The notes beneath the pieces were generated by a model. It worked only from the letters and a program-made list of their open reading frames with translations. It was not told where the DNA came from and did no database searches. Below are positions 1 to 11,764 of a stretch of DNA of 64,000 nucleotides, in pieces. The DNA comes from Piezodorus guildinii. Lineage: Eukaryota > Arthropoda > Insecta > Hemiptera > Pentatomidae. Position 1 is the first letter of the stretch. Every line of letters begins with the position of its first letter. The translations under genes were made by a program, and so were the position numbers. The DNA lies in assembly GCA_023052935.1 (NCBI GenBank), contig CM041295.1, forward strand, positions 20,088,880 through 20,152,879. Direction: 5' to 3'.

Positions 1-2
1 AG

Positions 3-43
3 CTCCGCTCATGGTTTTTTGACTGAATAGACAATGAGCGGAG
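3..43. repeat. perfect 10-bp inverted repeat (hairpin)
   Basis: CTCCGCTCAT at 3-12 is repeated in inverse at 34-43 around a 21-nt loop. It may be the end of an element cut by the window start. The rest of 1-430 shows no gene. Confidence 0.5.
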
Positions 44-439
44 AAGTTAGGCAATACAATTTCAGCTGGACAGGCCGGAACCGATTCCAATGGACAGTCG
101 GTCCGACGAACAATCAACAGCCTTCTTGATCATTTTATATGAACAGCCTTTGATCGATGGCTATTAATTTACCATGATCCTTTTTATGGATTGCGTCAGA
201 AACAAATTAATTACACAAGACAACTGTTGTTTTTCTCTTGTTATATTTACACGGGATTCCCCGGGAGAATCAGAGATAGTCTATTGGAGAGAATGAATTC
301 TAACGTTTATTCAATTATTAATACAAGAAACACTTTAACGTTTTCTGGACATGGCAACTTCTTGGAGTAGTGGGAAAATTAAAAAAAATATAAATTGAGG
401 GAAAGAATTCTTTCGTTTACGAACACTGAGGTAAACAAA

Positions 440-960
440 TTACTTTCATTTACCTGTATATAAGATACAAAGTAAGGGAAAGTATTGCAATAGTGAAAAT
501 TTCCAATTCGAATTTTCACCCGAAATATATGTTTTAGGGTCCCTTGAGTCCAAATGAACAAGGCCCGCAAAAAGATTTGTGTGCGTGACAACTCTAACAC
601 GAAAATAAAAAGTCTTACGAAACCTAAATCCTATATATTAGGGCTGTAACTTACATCCCTAAAATGTTACATCCAATTCTTCACAAATATTGACGTACCA
701 GAAATACTGCTTTATGCCATCCTTTTTGCGATTTTCTTAAACATGGCTATAACGATTTTGACTGAACTCACTATATTGATGTAAAATAAATTGGTTTTAA
801 CTCACCTGAGTTTTTAAAATCGAAGGTTTAAACAGATATATTTAGTTTTGTTGGAAACATATGTTTTATATTAAATAATATAACAATATAAAATTGTTAT
901 CGACAAAAATCAATAAGTTTTATCCGTTTTTTATCAATCCCCATAACATTTCACCACTGA
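440..960 (-). repeat. family A repeat, inverted copy
   Basis: The copy begins with the family's terminal signature (TTACCTGTATATA, then AGTAAGGGAAAGTATTGC) and continues with the conserved block containing GTTTTAGGGTCCCTTGAGTC. It faces the next copy tail to tail, so the two form a loose inverted repeat. It has no coding capacity. Confidence 0.6.
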
Positions 961-1660
961 GTGTATAAGATATTATTTGTTTCTAAAATATTTAGCTTAC
1001 CAACGGTATATGATACATCAATATTACTGTTCTTATCTTAAAAAACAAAACAAAATGTACACTAAAAAATAATTGTTCTTTTCTCCTTTAGTTACTCATC
1101 AAATTCGTTCAACTAGTGTATTTACCCGTTTTTTATCAATGCTAAAAATATGATATGTTTAATTTTTTCAAATCTACAAAATTTAGGATATTTTAAAGAA
1201 ATAAAATTTAAACTATCGGCATTTATGTTCCGTCAAACTATTTCAATCCGAATGAATCCTACATTATATTAAAGCCCATTAAACTCTACATTATTATAGG
1301 GAGTTTAATCAAAATCGTTAGTACCGTTTCGGGGGAAATCGTGAAAAGGTGCTAGGTATGAAGTGGCTCTTCTGGTAAGCCGATTTTGATGAAAAATGTA
1401 CTACATCATCTCAGGCGTACAGCTGTCTCAAATATGAAATTTCAGTTTCGTACACATTTTCGTTTTTGTGCTGGTTTACCACACAAGATCAGAGACACAC
1501 ACACACACACACACACAGAGAACCTTTTGTGGGAATTGGTTATTTGGATTTAGAGGACCCTAAAACGTGTACTTCCGTTGAAAACTGGAATTCGAAAATT
1601 TTCAAGATTGCAATAATTTCCCTTACTATATATTTCATATATAGGTAAGTGAAAGTAAAG
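960..1660 (+). repeat. family A repeat, direct copy with (AC)n
   Basis: The conserved order is: a block around TTTCTCCTTTAGTTACTC, a block with CCCATTAAACTCTACATTAT, an (AC)n run at about 1496-1516, a block with TTGGATTTAGAGGACCCTAA, then the palindromic end TATATATTTCATATATA followed by GGTAAGTGAAAG. The end is complementary to the CTTTCACTTACC seen at the other end of the family, so this is a TIR element. The 60-codon frame across it is not a gene. Confidence 0.7.
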
Positions 1661-2039
1661 AAATATGTTTTCATTTTTTTTTTTTTTTTTATTTCACACA
1701 ATAGAACAGCACTATAGATGGTTAATATGTCGTTGGAAGCTAAATATTTTAAAAAGGATTTTATCTAAAATAAAAAGTTGTAGAAGGTAAATGGTTAGTG
1801 ACAAAAAGGTCATAAGTAATAAGCAAGTGATTGTTGAAAATAATAATATCTATTGTTATATTATTTAATCTAAAATAAACCCTTCCATCGAAACAACATA
1901 ATTATTTTTCAACTTTAATTTACATTACATAATCTAAAATTGATTTTAACTTGTAAGGTAAGTGAATGTCGGGTGTTGCGCGCACCAGATTTTTTTTTCT
2001 TTATTGATTTAGATATTTCCTTTTAGCTATTTAAAAATA

Positions 2040-2430
2040 ATTTGGGCTCTACTAAACCAGCAAATTCTTCTCGTATCCAACCCTTACAATCCAAAATCCT
2101 TTGTAAAATTCGTAACGCTCCTTACTTTGTCACGAATAAGCTCATCCATAAAGACCTTGATATCCCATATGTTACTGAATCAGCCCGAACCAGGTATCAA
2201 TCATTCCATAAAAAACTCCATTTCCACTCTAATCCACTAGTTTCTATCCTATCATCCTCTTCGATTCCTGATAATCCTCCGAGGCGTCTGGAAAAAAAAA
2301 TGGCCCCAAGACTTTCTAGTTTAAAAATTTTTAGAGTGCTGCCAAAGGGTGGCGTCTCTTCATGTCAGTTTACTCTGTCCATCACATTTACTTGTTAAAA
2401 AAATAAAATAATTCGAATAATCCTCACATT
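2040..2430 (+). pseudogene. Jockey-like LINE, 3' end of the reverse-transcriptase ORF
   Basis: A frame from about 2042 to 2398 resembles the C-terminal part of the Jockey-type pol at 60.3-61.3 kb. Shared landmarks are SSRIQPLQSKIL, NAPYFVTNKLIHKDL, DNPPRRLEKK and the closing RVLPKGG. The AT-rich end after 2398 holds AATAAAATAA. It is a 5'-truncated dead copy of a retrotransposon that moved by target-primed reverse transcription. Confidence 0.75.
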
Positions 2431-3340
2431 GTTCTCTGAAAAACCTCTAAATAGGGGACGAAAGTTATTATTTTCACTCAATAAAAATTATTAAAAATTT
2501 TTTCAATGATTTCAACTCATTTTTAACTGATTTTCGTGCTGTCACACTATCCCGGCAAGGGTTCAAGATTCCCCGTCAGCTCCACTAACGCATGGAAATT
2601 AACCGATTAATATACTATGGAGATGAAGCAAACTACAATATTCCTTCAAAAGCATCCCAAAAATTTAGCTGTGGAATGATTCGATAATTATCTCACGAAA
2701 AGTACGATTTTAACATTTTCAAAAAATATGCCCGATTTTAATTTTCTAAGGACTGTTTTAATTTTTTTTTATATATACAAGTTCAAGACGCCAATTCCGT
2801 TGAAAGGATTTAAGTAATCAACATTTTTGGTAACAAGTATATTATTCAAAATGGAAGAGATCTTTTGAAAAGCATACGAATGGAAATATTATGAGTCGTA
2901 ACTATGTTACCACACTAAAATGCACACTTTTAATATCCCAAATCCCTTCCCGTTTCGAAGGTCGGTGCGAAAATACATAAAGCTATTTTATCTATATAAG
3001 AGAGAGAAAGTGGGTTACCACGGAAATGACGATTTATTCTAATAATGGAAATTGGAATGATGCACGAAAATTATACAATTAAATAATTTTATCCAAAATT
3101 ATTTGATCAATTACGTTTTTTAACTGTCGTTTTCTGAATCCGAATAAATCGCTTTAGTAAATGAATCTCGAGTGAAAAATTATATAATTTACTCGATAAT
3201 GGCACTCTCAATTGAAATTATGTAATCAAATTTCGGTTGTCGATTATCTTCAACAAAAAATATCTTGAAATATCCTAATCAAACAGATACCGTAAAAAAA
3301 ACTACCTCGTAAGAGATTTTCCCTCTATATCACTCCTTGA
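2431..3340. other. no gene recognised
   Basis: AT-rich sequence without a long frame, tRNA-like box or terminal repeat that I can recognise. A short (AG)n-like stretch lies near 3000. Confidence 0.5.
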
Positions 3341-3341
3341 A

Positions 3342-3420
3342 TGAATAAAAATAATTTTTATTCTGGGACATTTTGTCCCCTGAGAATAAAGAACAATGAA
3401 CATGAAAAGTCCAGTCTGGC
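3342..3420 (-). mobile_element. CR1-like 3' tail fragment
   Basis: AATAATTTTTATTCTGGGAC followed by a TTTTGTCCCCTGAGAATAA block is the reverse complement of the 3' UTR of the CR1-like element ending at 37885. Only about 80 bp remain, as expected for extreme 5' truncation. Confidence 0.6.
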
Positions 3421-3451
3421 TGGTATTATTTAGTGATAATTACATACATCG

Positions 3452-3735
3452 GGGAGCCCGTGGCTGAGGGGCTAGCGCGCTAGTCTCTCATGATAAAGGT
3501 TCTTAGTTCGAATCCCGGCGGGATTTTATAAGGGTATAATAAATAGGAATTCTCTCACAGCCTCTCCCTCGGGTATGTGAGACCCGTCAGCCAAACGGTG
3601 GCCACTCACAAAAATAGGCGTAAGGAGTGATGACCCTCCCTATAAAATCTCATCGTGAATCGTGAGAATATTCTCCTAGGAGATTACACCACGAGGCCAA
3701 GGACCTACACGGTCTGTCGCGCCAGAGAAGAAAAA
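3452..3735 (+). repeat. SINE family 1 (tRNA-headed)
   Basis: The head has a pol III A box-like GTGGCTGAGGGGCTAGCGC and a B box-like AGTTCGAATCCCGGC. The body (CTCACAGCCTCTCCC, then GGTATGTGAGACCCGTCAGC, then GGAGTGATGACC) recurs at 39.2 kb and 48.5 kb. The copies are tRNA-derived SINEs, not working tRNA genes, because the tRNA 3' half is followed directly by the shared body. Confidence 0.75.
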
Positions 3736-3739
3736 GAAA

Positions 3740-5080
3740 TTACATACATTGTCCTTATTTAGTGATGATTACATATCCAACTATGAGATATATAAAATAT
3801 AAAATAGGTAGAAGAAACTCCTTCATTGATTAAGAAAAATATAATCTAAAATAATTACTCTAAGAATTGAAGAGGTATTTTAAAATAGAGAATTCCTTAA
3901 CCCGTTTTGTCTTCAAACGAAATCGGGAGCCCGAGAACTTTTAACAGTTCTGGAAAGAAACGTATCGTTGTTTCGGTAAATAAGTGAGACAAATCTCATT
4001 AAGCTTATTTTTTGGGCGGTTGTTTGAGTCAGGAGCCTATCTTTCGAGATTTTTTACCTTTTCCTACGATTCGAGAAAAGACAGAATTATTTCCATATAG
4101 TGAAATGCTACACAGGCAAATCAAGCTTTTTTTTTTGGATGTGGATTAATTAGTGTTAAAATTTACACAAATGAATATTCCAGCAAACGTAATCAGTTTG
4201 TTATCCAGAGGGATACTCAAAGAAAAATCTAAAATCCTTGCATTATATATTAATAATTTGGATTTTTTTGGACCATGAAAAAGGTTACGTAATGTCGTGG
4301 ACGATGATATTTAGAAAAATCTGGATTATTAGAGAAAAACTACGAAAGTACATTATGAATTTTGTGAAAGATAAATACGAATCAAATCAATCCCATTACT
4401 ACGGTGGAAAGCTCAAGAAGCCTTAGATATAATAATGCAATACTGAAACATGATCGACTGAAAGTCCCAGGTTATCACTTAGCGAAATTAAAGCCATCCA
4501 TTTCTGTCAGCTACGGGGCTATTTATAGAAAAGGATGCGCGCTAACGCATTTCATTTGATGTTTTCCAGAGATATTTATAAATGAAGCTGACTCTTATCG
4601 CTCGCATATTTGGACAATGCAGATAAAATATGAATGGCTTTCCCACAACAAAGTTGTGGTGTGGATAGGAGTCAACTAAACCCGTATCACTGTACTATTA
4701 GAAGCAAATTGAATACAGGCCAAGTATCTACGGAACAGCAAAAAATATTCATACAAATGTTAGATAAATACAAAGGATCTGACTGAAATGAATAAATTGC
4801 GTACCTTTTGAACGTTTCCTTATAACAAAAAGTTCGTTGTATTTAGAGGCGATGCTCGAGGAGAAGCTACTGCTCCAAATTGGAAATATTAAAGATGTAA
4901 GCCAAGAAACAATAAACTGCGTAATGTCGATTACCAATCGGGTGTGAATTTTCACATCCTAAAAACCTGTTAAGAGGGAGCTGCGTGCTTTAGTGGATAG
5001 AGAATCTACTAATTAAAACCTTCTGAATTCTATAGGGCTAACTATACACCTGAGTCAGCTGTTAAATTCTTGCATATTGC
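3740..5080. other. no gene recognised; shared repeat block near 3.9-4.06 kb
   Basis: The stretch around GTTGTTTCGGTAAATAAGTG (about 3968-4040) resembles 11348-11415, so part of it is a dispersed repeat. The short frames here lack any family motif. Confidence 0.4.
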
Positions 5081-5730
5081 TAGGCAGCATCTTGTCCTCA
5101 GGTACTTCGTGCAGTTCTAATTCTAAGCAAAATGGTCTAAAGTCTAAAGCGAAAACGAAAATTCGTACAAAACTGAAATGTTATATTTGAGACTACTATG
5201 CGCCAGAGATGTTACAGCAATTTTTCCACTAAAATATCGGCTGACTGAATGTGCTCTTTATACGAAGAATTCTGCACCTTTTTACGATTTCCTCAAAAAA
5301 GGCTTTAACGATTTTTATTAAACTCAATATATAGATTAAAACTTTAACGGGTTTTAATATCATATAGGTTTTATTCTGATTGAAATAGGCTGGCAGGGCT
5401 TAAATACCGATAGTTAATCATTGCAATCTTGAAGATTTTCGAATCCTAGTTTTCAACGGAAGTACGGAAGACCCCTAAATCCAAATAACCAAGTCCCGCA
5501 AAAAGGTCTGTGCGTCTGAATATGTGTGGTAAGTCAGCAATGAAACGAAAAGTCATATGAAACTGAAATTTCATATTTGAGACAACTATTTGCCTGAGAT
5601 GTCATCAAACTCAGCTTGCCAGCCACATTATCCCTTGTATTTTACATCTTTTCACGATTTCCTCCAAAACGCTTCTAACTCTAGGCAGCATCCTGTCCTC
5701 ATTACTTGGTGCAGTTCTAATTCTAAGCCG
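5081..5730. repeat. direct repeat flanking family A fragments
   Basis: A block of about 47 bp (TAGGCAGCATCTTGTCCTC, then GCAGTTCTAATTCTAAGC) at 5081-5122 recurs with a few differences at 5684-5730. Between the copies lie two family A pieces. The block is far too long for a simple target duplication, so it is more likely a segmental duplication. Confidence 0.55.
5127..5600 (-). repeat. two family A fragments in tandem
   Basis: 5127-5390 matches 8133-8380 almost base for base (AAGCGAAAACG, then CGTACAAAACTGAAATG, then GACTACTATGCGCCAGAGAT). 5391-5600 repeats the same part of the family more diverged (AAACGAAAAGTCATATGAAAC). Confidence 0.65.
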
Positions 5731-6570
5731 CTCCTCGAAACATTAAAGATGACTTTCAAGACAAGCCATTCTTATCGTTGGTCTTAGTTCTTCTCGACCT
5801 AACAACCACTGCATAACTTATTTATCAGAATGGAGGTGACCTGAGGAAAGCCAAGTCTCCTCAACAGATCTTTACAGACCAAGATCGGTAAAGACAACTC
5901 CTCCGTTCCTGACACTACCAGCAGTTTCTTCAGCACAATAATCCCTCCAACAGACACTTAGCAGCGACAATAAACAGATGCAAGGCATTTGACAGCTCAT
6001 TCTGTCCTTTCTTCTAAAAGAAATTAAGGATCTTCATGCCTCCTTACTTTACCAATCGGTCAAACATCCGTTTCTCCAACATCCAATGTCAGGTATAAAA
6101 TAAATGGATGTGCCATTCTAAAGACTGTGGTCCCCAACCAAATTTTCATAGAAATCATTTCAATGGCAAAGACCCCCTAAATCCTGAATATTTAGTATAT
6201 ATTTAGATTTTTATGGGCTACATCGTATCACATACAATATGGCAATCGTATCACATATTCTAGAAATGGCCTAGTTAGAGAAATGAAAATGAATAAGAAA
6301 AAAAAAAAAAAAATAAGCTTTAGGAATTTACTTCAATCCGCCAAACAAAGAATAATTAAACTTAAATATTGATTCTGGTAGATGTTCCTTGAAATTTTAA
6401 AGAGAGTGGAAAATTCTTCGTTATGCAGCCCTTCAGAGGGAACGTAAAGTGGTAGTCCAGAGACTGTGCTAAGGTACTCGTTAAATATTATTGTTCTTAA
6501 ATAATAAATCTGTTTGTATTCTACTAAAATTGAACTTTCTGCAAAAGAGATGAAATGAAGTATTAACTAA
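5730..6570. other. unrecognised sequence with a possible hAT-like end
   Basis: A 65-codon frame at 5590-5787 begins in repeat A and is probably spurious. CTGTGGTCCCCAACC at about 6126-6140 resembles common hAT termini, and GACCCCCTAA follows near 6172, but no partner end with an 8-bp duplication was found. Confidence 0.3.
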
Positions 6571-6574
6571 TGAA

Positions 6575-6900
6575 TTCAGGTGAGTCATGTAAGGAGCGAA
6601 CAGTAGAACAGTTGTCTAGTGCTCTATTTATTAGACCGCGGGATAGAGCACTAGACAACTGTTCTTCCGCTACCTGACTCGGGCCTCGACTGCGGTAGGA
6701 TTATTAAAAAGAAAAGTATACAAAAATTCTTAGGAGGAGGGGAGGATTTGCCAGCTGATCGTGACATCGGCCTGATCAACTCCTTGCAGGGCCGTTGATC
6801 CGGAAACAATATGAATCTCTTCGTTTCGAAATTCGTGAAGTTAAAATATTTAATAATAAGCTTTTCCAATCTTGCAAATATAAAAAAAAAAACAATACAC
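6575..6900 (+). repeat. SINE family 2, rearranged copy with inverted repeat
   Basis: The 3' part (CTGATCGTGACATCGGCCTG, then GCAGGGCCGTTGATCCGGAA) matches the body of the SINE at 7157. Its head is duplicated in inverse: 22-bp arms at 6605-6626 and 6644-6665 pair perfectly around an 17-nt spacer and correspond to the A box region (TCTAGTGC). Confidence 0.55.
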
Positions 6901-7156
6901 ATGCCATGGACCCTAAAGGAGAATCTATCAGATGACGAAAATGTTGCCTAGAAAATATTTTAACTGTCGAAACTAGTCAAATTCTACAACTGAGTTTAAC
7001 CTGATGCTGTTAAAAATTATAAAAAATAAATGGAAATATATTTGTATTGTTTCAATGAATATATATTAATATTATTGAAAATGTATTTGGACTTGTTCTT
7101 TTTACTGCTGAATTATTATTTTACATGTAATTTGGATTGTATTCTTATTTTGTGAT

Positions 7157-7450
7157 GGGGAGCGGCGTGGTCTAGTGGATAAAGCACTAGGCTACTGTTC
7201 TCCGAGTCCTGGGTTCGAATCCCAGTTGTGGCAGATTATCATTTATTATGTTATTTTAGGTGGGGGCGACCTTCGGGTATGGAGACCCTCCAGGGGCACA
7301 CTAGTCTCTATAAAATAGGCACCCAAAAACGGAGGGAAACATGACGGCTGAGCGTGATCCCGGTCCAATCACCACATTGCACGGCCGTTGGCCTAGAAAC
7401 AGTACGGGTATCTGTATTTACTGAGCCCAAGACCTGTCATGGGTTTTTTT
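7157..7450 (+). repeat. SINE family 2 (tRNA-headed)
   Basis: A tRNA-like head carries GTGGTCTAGTGGATAAAGCA (A box) and GGGTTCGAATCCC (B box). It is followed by a body with GGGCGACCTTCGGGTATGGA and TTGCACGGCCGTTGGCCTAG and a T-rich end. The head could fold like a tRNA, but the fused body argues for a SINE. Confidence 0.75.
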
Positions 7451-7984
7451 CCTAATGAACTCATCACTATTATCCTAGTGCAAATTTGCAAAAATCATAT
7501 CAATAATTAAAAGCAAATATAACATTCTATAAAGAAAAACTACTTACATAATCAATAACTAAATTGAGATTTGAAGAGATCATATCAAAGCTAAGATGTT
7601 GGACAACCGCAATAAACTCGTGGCCTTGTTTTACTGAATCAGATTTCTGAATATTATCATTATCTTATCGCGAAAATGACATTCAAATATATTTTCGTTG
7701 ACTGATAATTATTTCCTAAAATATACACAAACAGTTTTAAAGGGCTTGGTATACCAATTAAAAGCTCGCGGATTATTCAAGTCAATAAATTCCCTTATTT
7801 CAAATCACTGTCGATTTTCCTCGAGTTTGTTCTCGTGCATTTCAATTTAATGCAAGGAAATATTTAGTTTGTAAGTGCTAGAGTACCCAGAACTGGCTCT
7901 AGTGCCACTAGAACAATACAAGTGTTTGTGCTTAGATCATGTTTATCGAAGTACCTCTAAATACTGAATTTTTTTTATTTATTT

Positions 7985-8400
7985 TTACTTTCACTTACCC
8001 ATATATGGAATATATAGTAAGAGACCGTATTGCGGTCGTAAAATTTTCGAATGAGTTTTCACCGGAAGGACACGTTTTAAGGTTTCCTGAGTCCAAATGA
8101 CCAAGTCCCGCAAAATGGTCTGTATGTGTGTGTGGTAAGTCTAAAGCGAAAACGAGAATTCGTACAAAACTGAAATGTTATATTTGAGACTACTATGCGC
8201 CAGAGATGTTACAGCAACTTTTCCACTAAAAAATCGGCAGACCGAATGTGCTCTTTATACCAAGAATTCTGCACCTTTTTATGATTTCATCAAAAAAGGC
8301 TCTAATGATTTTTATTAAACTCAATATATAGGTTAAAACTTTAACGGGCTTTAATATCATATAGGTTTTATTCTTTACCTTTCAAGATACTTAATAAAAC
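7985..8400 (-). repeat. family A repeat with intact terminal repeat
   Basis: The copy starts at ACTTTCACTTACCC, continues with the palindromic CATATATGGAATATATAGTA, and includes CGGTCGTAAAATTTTCGAAT and the GACCAAGTCCCGCAAAATGG block. Confidence 0.7.
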
Positions 8401-8810
8401 GTTTGTCCGCCGTCCGCTTTGATCCATATATTCAAGTCAAAAATTATAATATGTGTAATTCCACCAAAACTCGCTTATTATTGAGGATGTAGGAAAATAG
8501 ACACCGCGATGAACAAAGAGGAAAAAATAATAAAAAATCATATGTAGTTAAACCACAACTTATAAGATATGTGATTTCCTGATAAGTCGTTATTGATGAC
8601 GGAGAAAAATCTAAGGTGTTCTTGAATAAAAATTATTATTTGAATTATTTAAATGAAAATGGAAAGAAAAGCAAAGGAAATAGTAACCAAGTCTAGTATA
8701 AATGCTTTTGGTTTATTATTTTCAATAATGAACTTTTGTAATCCACCAAAAAAAAAATACCCCACCTCAAAATTTGAGGGCATACGTTTCAAGATAAGTA
8801 GAACCCAAAT
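8401..8810. other. no gene; repeat block shared with 56.5 kb
   Basis: TTTTGGTTTATTATTTTCAA and the following CTCAAAATTTGAGGGCATAC (about 8707-8800) correspond to 56480-56555. This is another dispersed repeat, with no frame. Confidence 0.45.
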
Positions 8811-8826
8811 AACGAATAAAAAATAA

Positions 8827-9619
8827 ATTTATTATGGATTCCCACTCATTCCGGAATATCAAGGGAATGAGGAAGTCGACAGAGCAGCAACAGAGGCACA
8901 TTCACTAGAAGAAATAAAACCCTTTTTTATTTCATCATCTGAGCTGTTTCAGCCAATAAACGCGAAGATCATAGACGAATGGCAACAGTCTTGGACCGAT
9001 CTTGAAAACAACAAACTAAAAAATGTCAAACCGACCATCAGCTGCTGGGTCTCATCATCAAGAAAGTGCAGGCGTGAGGAGGTAGTTATTCCGCCTGAGG
9101 ATAGGACACTGCTGTCTCACTCATGAGCACCTCATGGCACGAAGGGATCCACCTCGATGTCAACTGTGTAAAGTGGCTCTCACAGTAAGTCATATTTTTG
9201 AAGAGTGTCCTCGTTATAGGGAATTCGTAAAATGTAGCGTACCACGTAAAGTCTCGGAGGCATTGAGCGATAGTGATCGGGCCGTCGACGGTTTCATTCA
9301 ATTGGTGAAGAACATTCGTTTGTTTCACCTCATTTAGGCTATTTTACGCACTTTGATATTTTACTCACAATTTTTATTTATTTTATTATTATTATTTTTA
9401 TTATAATTTTTTTTTTTTTTGCATTTTGTTGTTAATCATTGTGTTTGCAGTTCCAATTAAATCATACTGTTTATTGTTCCTATTGTTCTGTTTTATTCTT
9501 ATTGATTTCGTCCTTTTTATTATTTTTTTCCCCTCATCACAGGTAAGTTAATCGCCTTCTGAAGATGTTTTGGGCAATAATAACCACTCGCAGTTTTTTG
9601 CCCTTAAAACCAAAACAAC
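8827..9619 (+). pseudogene. LINE 3' end with RNase H-type terminal domain, TSD-flanked
   Basis: The frame at 9134-9337 holds a Cys/His motif (CQLCKVALTVSHIFEECPRY) typical of the C-terminus of I/R1/LOA-type LINE pol proteins, and the sequence before it is a decayed pol. The 3' end is CCAAAACAACAAC. The bases AACGAATAAA at 8811-8820 recur at 9620-9629, giving a target-site duplication and showing 5' truncation at insertion. The 24 kb copy is of the same family. Confidence 0.75.
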
Positions 9620-9632
9620 AACGAATAAAAAA

Positions 9633-10449
9633 AAAATAATAATAAAAATCGTTTTTACTTAATTGATAAATAAATACGTTTCATTGAGAATTAAATTTCC
9701 TACAAAATTATAAAAACAAAACAACATTTATATTGGTTCAGAACTAGCTGAGACATAGTGTTTTAAAATTGGCAGTTGTAATATACCATTTTAGGCCTAT
9801 TTCCTTTCAATTATTTATTTCTTTTCATACTGTTTAACTTTCTATAAATAGCTGTATAAGCAGTTATGTCCTAATATTGTTATTTGGAAATAATAAACCA
9901 CTGTGTAATCATTTGCAGCGATTTTGTTTTAAAGTTGGCAAAACTAGTCTGACTCAGTTGGACTAGTATGACTCAGAAAATATGAAAGGGTTAAACTACA
10001 GAGAAAAAATAAACAGTTTCCTCTATGAAAAATAAATATTGGAGAGCCACCAATCGGTAGTATCCCTACATGAATGAATGTAAATATTTTTAATTCTGGG
10101 AATTCCGTCCCATAAGAATAAATATACAGAAAAAGTCCAATAAATTTCTTTGGCTTCATATGATATATGATTATTTAGTCAATTAAATTATAATATGTCA
10201 ATATGAATGAAAGAAAAAAAAACTAAAACAAAAAATAAAAAACGAAAACGCGGAGGTCGAAGACATAGGGGGTTTTCTGGTTCGCAAGGATTGGAATAGG
10301 AAAATGCCAAGTAGGTATTTTCTTCGGGATTCGGGATAGAGCCACCTTAGACAGTATATCTTGTATCACCTTTACTAAATGTATTTTATTATACGGTTGT
10401 AAACATCAATAAAATTTTAAAAGATAAATTAATAAATGCACATTCATAT
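9633..10449. other. no gene; small CR1 tail
   Basis: AT-rich sequence. The part around 9845-9915 (ATAATAAACCACTGTGTAAT) resembles 10885-10905, suggesting another old repeat. 10080-10140 is a CR1-like 3' tail on the minus strand (TTTTAATTCTGGGAATTCCG, then CCATAAGAATAAA). Confidence 0.45.
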
Positions 10450-10735
10450 CCGGTAGTGGCCCGATCAAGATACCATTCCTTTCATGGCAAACTCCATTCC
10501 CACCCTAATCCTCTAGTTTCAATCCTTTTTCTCTTCAATTCCTGACAATCCTCCGAGGCGTCTGAAAAGGAGATGGCCCGAGACCTTCTAGTTTAGAACA
10601 TTTTTAGAGTGCTTCCATTGGGAAGCTTCTCTACATGTGTTTCATGCCTTTTTACATTTCATTCCAATTTACTTGATGTATTACATTATACAGTTGTAAA
10701 TTCCAATAAATAAATAAAATATCCGGTAATGTTAG
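10450..10735 (+). pseudogene. Jockey-like LINE 3' end
   Basis: Decayed reading frame with the family landmarks (GCAAACTCCATTCCCACCC, then GACAATCCTCCGAGGCGTC) and the 3' end TACAGTTGTAAATTCCAAT followed by AATAAATAAAAT. Same 3' UTR as the copy ending at 61410. Confidence 0.7.
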
Positions 10736-11764
10736 GATAAAATTGTTTATTTTCTTTTTCTAAAGCAAACCTTTTATTTTCTGTTGTTTAGTCTCTTCTT
10801 TTTGCCCTGAGTATTAGTATTAGTCCTTGAATTTTTTACTGCTTTTCATATTAGCTAATAGTCTATCAAGAGTTATATAAAATAAAAAAACCATTGTGTA
10901 ATAATTTTCAGCGTTTTTAATAATGAAATTTTCTAATGACTTTCAATACTTTTCAGCCAACGTGTTGGTACCTTCTGAATAGAATTTGGAATGCTCATAA
11001 TTTATAAATTCAGAAAACTCATATTCTGAGTCTCTTTAATCAATAAATTATTGTTCCGCTTCTGTTTTGCCTAGCTACTGTTATCATAGAAGAACAGCTT
11101 TCAACAATTCTGAACATAAATGTATAGTGGACGAATAGCAGTAAGCTAGAAATGTAAAATAATGAGTGATGTGTTTTAAAGTGTTTTTAAATAAGTCTTG
11201 ATAATGGGGAAAGAGCCCCGAAACGTTGAAAAACTAAGTAACAAATTGTGAAAGAAAATAAATTTATAATAAAAGAAAGTTAAGGAAAGTGCATATTTGA
11301 GTGAGAAATATTAAGTAAAACTTACTGAAAAATTAAAAAATAAATGGATAGTTGTTTCGGTAAAGAAGTGTGTGCTAACTTTCATAAGGATGCTTCGTAG
11401 GTCGTTTGAGTGAGAAATAAGACTTTAGAATGTTGTAATTTTTAATGGCGTTTCTATCATATTATTGAATGCGAGGAGACGATGCGTCTACAATCCGATT
11501 TTTAAGCCAGGACAAAAACTATTTTTTATATTATAATATTTGTATGTTTCATTTATGTATAAAACATAACTCTACTACATTTGATAATTAATTATTGTGA
11601 ATAATGTTTGTAGTATCTCCAAACATTTTAGACATATTGGTGGCGAATTTCGATCGCTGGCATATCAACTCTCATCTCCTTCCCTATCCATTTTCAGTTT
11701 CTCCATAAGTCCAATTGAATACTAAAGTTTTAAATAGGCAAAAGTTTGTGTTTTACATCCACTT
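10736..11764. other. no gene; holds a hammerhead-like hairpin
   Basis: No protein frame. The ribozyme-like hairpin at 11197-11224 is listed separately. 11340-11420 shares a repeat block with 3.97 kb. Confidence 0.4.
11197..11230 (+). ncRNA. hammerhead-like hairpin, divergent
   Basis: CTTGATAA is followed by a stem GGGG (11206-11209) / CCCC (11216-11219) around AAAGAG, then GAAACGTTG. The layout matches 27501-27533, where the stem is GACCC/GGGTC and the same CGAAACGTTG follows. A hammerhead core reads CUGAUGA, stem II, GAAA; here the first strand is degenerate. Penelope-like elements are known to carry hammerhead motifs. No Penelope protein is visible nearby. Confidence 0.4.

Noticed and set aside
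7157..7230. Functional tRNA gene
   Set aside because: A and B boxes are present, but the sequence is fused to a SINE body shared with another locus; the acceptor stem is not evident.
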